A program made the translations under genes and the position numbers. 64,000 nucleotides of DNA, from contig AP026128.1 in NCBI GenBank assembly GCA_030295235.1, positions 682,001 to 746,000 of the forward strand, in the 5' to 3' direction. The notes below the pieces were generated by a model that ran no database searches, had not been told where the DNA came from, and was given only the letters and a program-made list of their open reading frames with translations. Shown here piece after piece: positions 57,365-64,000 of the stretch. Position 1 is the stretch's first letter; every line of letters starts with the position of its first letter. The DNA is from Fistulifera solaris (taxonomy: Eukaryota > Bacillariophyta > Bacillariophyceae > Naviculales > Stauroneidaceae).

Positions 57365-58326
57365 ATGACATCAACGATGTTACTTCATATCTTATTGCTA
57401 TCATTCCTCGCTATCCCCGCCGCTCATGGACAGGGATGCACGCTTTGTGCGGACGGATCGGAGCCGAGCGGGACAATTGGTGCGGACGATTGCGCGGTCC
57501 TCGCGGAGCAAGCCTTGGCCAATGTTCCCAGTATTTCGAGTATTTGCACGGATCTACAAACCAGAGGCTTCCAATATTGCAATTGCCCGACACTTCCGGA
57601 GGGTGCTAGTTGCTCGCTGTGTGCCGATGGCTTTTTCGAAATTGATAATCCGAATCGCGCAATTCCCACCTTCAACACAACCTGCGGAGATGTCCTTTTT
57701 CGGTCGAACCCGAACAGTGTCAGCGCAATGTGCGGGCACAGTACTATTGTGGATGTCCCGAAGCTGTCCCGTCCACGAATTGCTCGCTCTGTCCGCTGGA
57801 TCCGGAAGCGTTTGCACCGGATCAAGTCCTTTCGAATCCCGATCGCCGAGTACCTCCTACATTTGAAAATACTTGCCAAGACTACGATGATGCCACATCC
57901 ATGTTCGACGAGGAGACTTGCGGGCAGTTGTCCGAGAATTTGCCGATTAATCTGTCGGGCTACTGTGGTTGCCCCGCTGGGGATGCTTCCTCCGAAATCT
58001 GGTGTACGCTCTGTCCGGAAGGAAGCCCCGTCAAGACCGATACAGTGGCCTCTACAGCGGGAGGTTTTCAGCAAACCTGCGGCGACATGGCGACGGTGGC
58101 GGAATTTGTGACGGATCAACAATACTGCGACTCCCAAATCGTTTCATTGCGAACGACGTGTTGCGAAGGACAAACCGAGAGTCCGACCGGGGCGCCCGTG
58201 GGTTCGCCACCGACCAGCGAGCAAACGAGTCCGACCGCCGAAACACCCGTATCCGAAAGCAGTGGAGCTTCGCATGTGTTGACTTGCTTTGTGTGGGTGC
58301 TAGTCGCTCTTTGGTGGACGTTGTAA
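57365..58326 (+). CDS. Secreted Cys-rich repeat protein with C-terminal anchor, one frame break
   Basis: About 320 residues from the ATG at 57365. The signal peptide is MLLHILLLSFLAIPAAHGQ. Four repeats follow, each with C-x-L-C-x-D/P-G near its start, a Thr-Cys-Gly/Gln-Asp element (TTCGDV, NTCQDY, QTCGDM) in the middle and an aromatic C-x-C-P near the end (YCNCP, YCGCP, YCGCP). The frame moves near 57728, inside the second repeat, beside GGG. A Thr/Ser/Pro-rich stalk (ESPTGAPVGSPP) and a C-terminal hydrophobic segment (VLTCFVWVLVALWWTL) end the protein. This fits a GPI anchor or a single membrane span. Likely a cell-surface protein; I know no function for the family. Confidence 0.78.
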
Positions 58327-58463
58327 TAAAGAATGGATCGCTTAGAAAACAGAAGATACGTCCAGCAACTTCTTACGCCACCTTGTCGATGGGCTTGGTA
58401 TTTAATTTATTCATAAAAGAAAACATATGTTTTTATGCTTTAGACATTTGGATGATCATCTAA

Positions 58464-61352
58464 CTAGTATTGCATCTCAAGGATAGCCAATAGGCATGTC
58501 GTTTCCATGATGGACTTGAGGTCATCGGGGCCAAGTACAGACTCAATTTTGTCTTTCTCGCTGGAAACAATATTCAACAATTCGATGCCCCGGTTCGCCC
58601 AGTACTTTGGCGATACGGCAGAATCCAAACCTGCACTCGTCTCGTCCAAAATTTGTAGTGCCGTCTGGCGTTTCTGTTCCAATTGCAGGGTTAGATCGTC
58701 CAAGGACTCGGCCATCCATTCCGCAGTCGACGAGCATACGCTCTGACACAATTTGACGATACCGGGGATGAGATTTGATCTTAAAGTTCCGAGCTCGAGA
58801 AGCCGCTTCGTATCGGCATCGTTCTCAAGTACAACCTCGTCCTCCGTAACGAGCCAACCACCGGGATGTTCCAGAACTTCGCGAAGAGCTGACTGAGCGG
58901 CATTGGCAGCTGATACGACGTTGCCACTCACGTCGCGCTTCTGCGAAATCAGCTGACGGTGTTTCTCCCTTCGTGCGATTTCAAGCTCCTTACTGTTCAA
59001 CCTGCTTTCATCAAATGTGTTAGCACCGACAGGTGTTGTTGTCGCAGAAGTTGTCTTCACATAGTTCCACTGGTTGTAAGCATTTAAAGCATTGAAGTAT
59101 GCTTTAAATGCGATAAATTCAGAGTGGGCTTGTTTCATTCGTAATCGCTTCACTTCTTGATCGACCGCAGTAACTTCAACCGCTTCTAGAATCTCAACAA
59201 ACTTGGACACGTTGTCAAGAATTTCGAGTGAAAGATCGTTGATAAAGGTATTCGCGCTAATCGTTTTATCAGCCAACAGAAACTGACGCAGCAAACGATT
59301 TGCAGCAACCAAGGCTTCAGCGCAATGTCGATCATCGAAATTGAGCCAGTCCACGGCCTTCATCTTGAGGAGATCATTCGGAGTTACATTTTTCGGGTCT
59401 ACCGATTCGTCTTCTTCCTCAAAAATGATAGAAACAACTCGCTTCAGAACATCCGAGTCCCAGTCGTTGCCAGGAAGAAGTTCACGGAGTTGGCGGACGA
59501 CAACCTCTCTTTCCTGCGGGCTTTCTATAGATGTCAAGTACATTGGAAGTGTTTCGAAAATAAAGGTGTCCGGTAGAAGAGAAGCGTACAATACAATCAT
59601 GTACCAAAGATCTTCGCGGGAGGCAAGATGTTCCACATAACGGCTCAACAACTCATTCTTCCATTCAGTAGAACCGTCTAGTGATGTCTGATTGATCGAA
59701 GACGAGAAAGAATCAAGGTAGAGAGCTAGGTGTGTCAAAAATCGGAGACTTGAATCGTCCACTACCTTGCTCATGGCTTCCGACATGAACTGCGAAATAG
59801 ATTCTCTGCCAATAATGAAGCTAGCGATTGCCCGTTCGATAATACCAGTACCCTGCATGCATTCGAAAGGGGCGATCTTGAGAATATGAATGACATCCGT
59901 TTCATTCCATCCAGCGACTTCAGTAGTGCTTCTCAGATAAGCCGATTCGACTTCCTCGTGTTCTGCAACGGGAAAGTAGGGTATCATTCGACGGCGATTG
60001 TTATTGCGAAGATGTAACAAATCGTCTTCGGTGCGATCCAGCATCGCTCGAATGGTCGCGTAAAGGCCGTGCTGCCAGGTTCGACACGAAGCATTGCTTA
60101 GCGCCACAGATAAATTCGATGAAAGCAGCGCCGAAATCGCGGTTTCTTCAGCTAACCCACCCTTCTGCTCGGAGAGCTTTTCCGCTTGAATCCACATCAT
60201 TCGCTTCCAAAGAAAGCGACGCGGGTTACCCGTCGATGCACCGTCCTCCGGCGCGCCACCACCCCAAACGGCAGCTCTCCAGGGAATTCCACTATTACGG
60301 GCCAACGATTTTGCGTCAGCGAGACGACCAGAAAGAATGAGCCCCAAAGCGTTTTTCAGTATTTCTGCATCTTTGTCGGTTTCTGGCAAGCCTTCCCGTG
60401 TAAGCTTGGTATTAATAATGTACTTTGTCTTGCGCGGACGTGTGGCGTCGTCGGGCAGCACATCTTCGAAACATTTCTCTAACCATGTGAGAATGCGCTG
60501 ACGTCGCTTTAAGACCAATGGACATCCTGTCCCATTGCAGTACAGTACATCCAAGAGTTCCTTATCACTGCGTTTGATGAAACTAGCTTGGCTTTCCAGA
60601 TACGATGAGATGATGTTATTGTAGCTATGCAAAGCCGACTGACTGTCATCCCAAAGCAACGAGGTAGTTCCTTGTTGACGCAGGAAATACAAAAGCAGCC
60701 AAAAGTTTCCTTCCTTACGAAAGGAGTCATCGACCGCATTCGTAGATCGATCCCAGCAGGCATAGTTCAATGCACGGAGGAAATCCAATTCAACCTGCGT
60801 TTCGTCCTTGATCAATTTTTGGTCGACTTGCGAGTCTGATCCTTCATTCTCGTCGACAATTATCATGGCGTCTTGCAGAAGTTCGGCTTTTTCGTTTTGT
60901 AAAGCCATGCGCTCACTCAAGCGGCGACGATCGCGAAGGTAGGTCAGAGAAGCATCGTAGTATCGCTTATAATCCGTGTGCGAGCTTTGGAAGGAAGGGT
61001 TGCTGCGACGAATAATAGGAGTCGCATCTTTTACTGATCGAGATACCCACGGAGATTGAATGTCGTGAGGAACGTAGTCATCCTCATCTTCCATCTTGTC
61101 GTCTTCCGTCCAATTCGGATCCGAGTTCATACTAGCAGCTGGCGTGTCCATACGCTTCAGTAAGCTCAGTGCAGGCGTTGCGGGAGCAGGAGCAAAGCTG
61201 ACATGCCGATCATTTGTATCCTCTTCCATCAAATAGCGATTCGTATCCTCTTCAAAGCTACGACGTCCTTGGCGTCCCGTGTGTTCGAAACGAGGTGATT
61301 GCCAACGGTCAATCTCAGCCGAAATTTTGGCTGCCTCATCTTCGTAATCCAT
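58464..61352 (-). CDS. NUP107: Nucleoporin NUP107 (Nup84)
   Basis: Helical scaffold subunit of the Y-complex of the nuclear pore. It is 962 residues in one unbroken exon from the ATG at 61352. The N-terminal 110 residues are charged and disordered. The alpha-solenoid then has GRLADAKSLARNSGIPWRAAV, the Nup84/107 signature (G-R-x-x-x-A-x-x-L-x-x-x-x-G-x-x-W-R-A-A). RTWQHGLYATIRAML follows, then EDLWYMIVLYASLLPD and DRHCAEALVAANRLLRQFL. Length matches the human protein (925). It would bind NUP133 through its C-terminal helices (family knowledge). Such a long intact frame shows that not all genes here are affected by indels. Confidence 0.93.
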   Translation of the reverse strand: MDYEDEAAKISAEIDRWQSPRFEHTGRQGRRSFEEDTNRYLMEEDTNDRHVSFAPAPATPALSLLKRMDTPAASMNSDPNWTEDDKMEDEDDYVPHDIQSPWVSRSVKDATPIIRRSNPSFQSSHTDYKRYYDASLTYLRDRRRLSERMALQNEKAELLQDAMIIVDENEGSDSQVDQKLIKDETQVELDFLRALNYACWDRSTNAVDDSFRKEGNFWLLLYFLRQQGTTSLLWDDSQSALHSYNNIISSYLESQASFIKRSDKELLDVLYCNGTGCPLVLKRRQRILTWLEKCFEDVLPDDATRPRKTKYIINTKLTREGLPETDKDAEILKNALGLILSGRLADAKSLARNSGIPWRAAVWGGGAPEDGASTGNPRRFLWKRMMWIQAEKLSEQKGGLAEETAISALLSSNLSVALSNASCRTWQHGLYATIRAMLDRTEDDLLHLRNNNRRRMIPYFPVAEHEEVESAYLRSTTEVAGWNETDVIHILKIAPFECMQGTGIIERAIASFIIGRESISQFMSEAMSKVVDDSSLRFLTHLALYLDSFSSSINQTSLDGSTEWKNELLSRYVEHLASREDLWYMIVLYASLLPDTFIFETLPMYLTSIESPQEREVVVRQLRELLPGNDWDSDVLKRVVSIIFEEEDESVDPKNVTPNDLLKMKAVDWLNFDDRHCAEALVAANRLLRQFLLADKTISANTFINDLSLEILDNVSKFVEILEAVEVTAVDQEVKRLRMKQAHSEFIAFKAYFNALNAYNQWNYVKTTSATTTPVGANTFDESRLNSKELEIARREKHRQLISQKRDVSGNVVSAANAAQSALREVLEHPGGWLVTEDEVVLENDADTKRLLELGTLRSNLIPGIVKLCQSVCSSTAEWMAESLDDLTLQLEQKRQTALQILDETSAGLDSAVSPKYWANRGIELLNIVSSEKDKIESVLGPDDLKSIMETTCLLAILEMQY

Positions 61353-61742
61353 CCTTTCCAGAACTATGTCGACAAAGTGATAAACGAGTGCAAATTGCTG
61401 AAGATGTAATAGTATATCAGAAGAATGGATGCTTTACATCTCTTGGTTTTGTGTCCATGCGGTCGCAGTCGCAGAGATTGCGCATTGCGCACAGCACCGC
61501 GTGTTTTGCGTGTTTTGCGATTGTTTGCTGGAGGGGACAGAAGGACAGGGTGAATGATAGTTAGTCATGAGTCCCTAATGAGTCGCGAACGACTGAGTCA
61601 CATCAAAAAAGTTCGTTCGATTTTTTTTCTTTTTCCTTGCTCATCGCACATCATCGCAGATCCGGCAGATCGCATTGATGGGCTTCTCTATCGTCTGAAC
61701 TAGTTGTATTGACCATTTTCATCAAGCAAGATAAGATTACGA
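61353..61742. other. Intergenic between divergent NUP107 and conserved unknown gene
   Basis: Bidirectional upstream region with T-rich tracts near 61620-61640. No gene. Confidence 0.45.
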
Positions 61743-62857
61743 ATGAGTGCGGCGGAAGATCTAGCGCGGTTGGTTCAAGGGGGAGAAACAGAACACGAAA
61801 AATTCAGCTCTTTGTTGGACGACCTCGGGAAGAAGATTGAGAAGAAGAAAGTACGAGTCGGAGACGTTGCTACAATGATCAAGAGTCTATCTGCAGCTGA
61901 GAGGCATTTTCGAGCTCAGAAGAGAAAAGGGTCTGATCCGAACACATGGAATATTTTGTTGACGCGCTCGCAACAGTTCTTGAAACTTGCACATGAAATG
62001 AACACATTGGAAGTGCCCACGAACCGAGAAGATGAAGAAGACAACTCAGCAGACGGTGAGAATTGTCTTCCGAAAAATGTTTCTCAGTATTTGAATCGAT
62101 TGAAAAGGACAAGAAAGAGCTGTACAAAAACCCTCCGGTGCTGCCTCCTCCCAAAGTCGTCGTGGAGGAAGACTTTGTGAAGTCACCGTCCCGCGACGCG
62201 AAAACAGGTCGATTGACTTTTCCAGCCGGAAAAGACTCTTCTTTGAAAAAAGCTGTTGAAAGACTTTCATCCGAATCAAACTCCGGCCGAAGTACTTCGT
62301 GGTGGTAGCTTTGGAGGAACCTACTTTCGGACCATTAAATCTTCGGTCAACAACAAGACATACAACGGAAACGAAGTATTAGCCGATACTATCCCCGTAG
62401 ACTGGATCAAAGGATTAGACAAGAAACGAATGCTCACTTCTTCAACTTATAAAGTTGACGTTAATCGATACGGGGTTAAGTGCGGTGGTTCTCTTGGGAT
62501 GTGGGAGGTAAGTATTTGCTCAGCACGGTGTTGACATGTGGTTGATGATGTTATCTAACGACTTTCACTCAGAGCTCTGGTTGGATCTCGGACATAGATC
62601 CTTATGGGTGGTTCCAATGGTACTGTCGCTTCTATCAAGGTCGAAGGTGTTCGGACGATGCTAGACAAGTATCTCGATGGCTTGGTGTTGCCGGCCCGAA
62701 AGGTCGCTTTCGAAGTCAACTTTGTAATAAGATTCTCAGCGCAAATACCTCGGTCGACGATGCAAAAATATCTCCGGTCATCCGCCAGACTCTATTTCAT
62801 TGGGGTCTTTCGATAACCAATGATATTTTAGAGGAACACAAGAAGCGCAATAAATAA
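61743..62857 (+). CDS. Conserved protein of unknown function with GWFQWYCRFYQGRR motif
   Basis: About 335 residues from the ATG at 61743. The N-terminal part is charged and helical (LLDDLGKKIEKKKVRVGDVA). The C-terminal part is a domain I remember from uncharacterised proteins of fungi, plants and protists: DFHPNQTPAEVLRGGSFGGT, then TSSTYKVDVNRYGVKCGGSL and WE|SSGWISD. It ends with DPYGWFQWYCRFYQGRRC, DDARQVSRWLG and SPVIRQTLFHWGL. A GT-AG intron of about 65 nt lies at about 62508-62572. Frame breaks near 62080 and in an AAAAAA run near 62247, plus a second-exon frame change near 62600-62650, look like indels. No catalytic motif is known to me. Confidence 0.75.
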
Positions 62858-63234
62858 GTAAACAGACAACCAATCTTTCAAACTAATTTATATAAATACA
62901 TAGACTATGTCTCGAAATACATCTTGTCTATCTTGTGTCCTTTCACATAGCCCATAAAAAAAGTGTAGAGAGCGGGCGTATGGTTGGTTTGTATTAGGGA
63001 AAAAGTTACATGTCACTATCGGCATTTCTTATTTGCTGTTTAGACAAGGTGGTTTTGAGCACGTTTTCTGAAATCGTAGCTTCACTTTTTGAAACCCAAC
63101 GTCGCGATTTCAATGCGTAACAAAATAATGACAACGAATAAAATATTTGAAAGCACGACGAATGCGAAGAAAGACATCAATTGTGCCAACAAGATCTCGC
63201 TGCAATTCTATTATTTCAAAACCTCTTCATTGAA
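62858..63234. other. Intergenic: Dabb gene upstream region
   Basis: AT-rich, with no supported gene. Confidence 0.4.
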
Positions 63235-63633
63235 ATGATCCATTTATTCCAGGCCATCGGGTTCACGATCTTCTGGCTCATCAATGCAAGACTCGCTTTT
63301 CAACTGGTGCCGGTCAAGCATGTTGTCATGTTTTCGTTCCGACCAGAAGTCACTCGAAGTGAGATCAGAAAGGTCGAACAAGCCCTCTTCAATTTACCAA
63401 AAGAAATACCACAAATCCAAGAATTTGAACTAGGAAGTGACTTGAAGCTGATTGCTGGGCAGATAAATCCAGCAGGAAAGAATCGTGAATTGTGCTGGTC
63501 GGCAACCTTTAGTTGCGCATCGGATTACAAGAAATACGATCGACATCCCTCTCATGTGGCATTTCTGCAGACGATAAAACCTCTTATCTTACCAGGATCA
63601 CGCGCAGCGATTCAGTATAACATCAGGCAGTGA
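63235..63633 (+). CDS. Dabb (stress-response A/B barrel) domain protein with membrane anchor
   Basis: 132 residues if started at the ATG at 63235. The frame is open for 18 codons upstream but has no ATG there. The N-terminal MIHLFQAIGFTIFWLINARL is a signal anchor or signal peptide. A Dabb ferredoxin-like domain follows: VKHVVMFSFRPEVTRSEIRK, LPKEIPQIQEFELGSDL, then YKKYDRHPSHVAFLQTIKPL. The conserved K-H-V-V, I-P-x-I and Y-x-x-H-P-x-H-V positions are all present. Dabb proteins form homodimeric barrels; some are stress-induced or bind small ligands. The function here is unknown. Confidence 0.85.
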   Translation: MIHLFQAIGFTIFWLINARLAFQLVPVKHVVMFSFRPEVTRSEIRKVEQALFNLPKEIPQIQEFELGSDLKLIAGQINPAGKNRELCWSATFSCASDYKKYDRHPSHVAFLQTIKPLILPGSRAAIQYNIRQ

Positions 63634-63861
63634 CACATTCGAGACGTAATGATTGCGTGATGTCAATCACTGCTTCTGTGTTATCTTCGTTACATAGTGT
63701 CGTGGTAATAAGTCGTCTAATAGGGAATGTCTCTTTGACGGATCAATTGGATACCGTGCGCCTGTTGTTGCAAGATGAAATTGTGCACGTGTAAACGTGC
63801 CGAGATTATGTTTCTATAAAAAGAAAAAATTGTATAGTTCAATCAATCATTCATAATCTGG

Positions 63862-64000
63862 TTAGATGTAAGAGGACGACTCGTCCCCGTCCCCAGCTGA
63901 TTCTTCCACAGGATCAGGTAGAGATATCTGCTGCCAAGCCTGAATAGTGCCGGGTGAAAACGTATGCCCAAAACGTTGCTCGGCCATGACAAGGAGATTG
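63862..64000 (-). CDS. C-terminus of a gene continuing past the window
   Basis: A frame open from the window edge ends at TAA (63862-63864). It reads MAEQRFGHTFSPGTIQAW, QQISLPDP and an acidic Ser-rich end (EESAGDGDESSSYI). It looks like a natural acidic tail, but 46 codons are too few to name a family. Confidence 0.4.
   Translation of the reverse strand, partial: NLLVMAEQRFGHTFSPGTIQAWQQISLPDPVEESAGDGDESSSYI

Noticed and set aside
1-64000. tRNA, rRNA or snRNA genes
   Set aside because: I looked for tRNA box B-like and conserved RNA motifs by eye and found none with a credible fold; a covariance-model scan would be needed to exclude small RNAs.

Overview
The window looks like nuclear DNA of a diatom, most like a pennate diatom such as Phaeodactylum. 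Genes lie singly on both strands, with GT-AG introns of about 46-320 nt. The proteins are typically eukaryotic: UTP10, NUP107, PSF1, SmF, eIF2-beta, Kish and Pin1. Three proteins begin with a signal peptide ending in a diatom plastid-type motif (VSAF, VSAW, TAAF). No bacterial operon structure, tRNA or rRNA was recognised.

Layout. 1-5735: KDM5-like PLU-1/PHD protein, cut by the window edge. 6139-7410: TMEM43-like. 7580-8893: tandem repeat array. 9236-15717: UTP10/HEATR1. 16031-17031 (-): METTL21-like methyltransferase. 17603-18226: plastid glutaredoxin-like protein without active-site cysteines. 18318-20222 (-): TBC-TLDc protein. 20849-21517 (-): Pin1. 21736-22770: second array of the same repeat family, inverted. 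22899-23721 (-): UBAC2-like. 24219-24552: Kish. 25283-25645 (-): SmF. About 25950-28455: 5'-truncated non-LTR retrotransposon with a restriction-like endonuclease and poly(A) end. 28830-33417: chitin synthase with a cytochrome-b5-like domain. 33829-34424: lumenal FKBP. 34736-37681 (-): DDX24/MAK5-like helicase. 38268-41243 (-): KICS2-like protein. 42165-42797 (-): PSF1. 43331-43528: bL33. 43614-45295 (-): second DEAD-box helicase. 45836-46753: R3H-SUZ. 46836-47575: satellite with higher-order structure. 47808-48510: eIF2-beta. 49297-51156: secreted double-SET protein. 51622-52106 (-): coiled-coil protein. 52593-53782: mitochondrial PPR-like protein. 53900-56733 (-): plastid-targeted multi-SAP protein. 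57365-58326: secreted Cys-rich protein. 58464-61352 (-): NUP107. 61743-62857: conserved protein of unknown function. 63235-63633: Dabb protein. 63862-64000 (-): partial gene.

Most genes are housekeeping: ribosome biogenesis (UTP10, DDX24-like), translation (eIF2-beta, bL33), splicing (SmF), replication (PSF1), nuclear pore (NUP107), secretory pathway (Kish, UBAC2-like) and membrane or nutrient signalling (TBC-TLDc, KICS2-like). The less usual content is a redox-dead glutaredoxin, a plastid multi-SAP protein, a secreted tandem SET protein, two repeat families with higher-order periodicity, and a dispersed hairpin repeat.

Many conserved genes change reading frame in mid-domain, usually beside a homopolymer run of 4-7 bases, and resume homology in the next frame without loss. 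This fits uncorrected indels of a long-read assembly better than pseudogenes. I therefore annotate such genes as single CDS spans and name the breaks.
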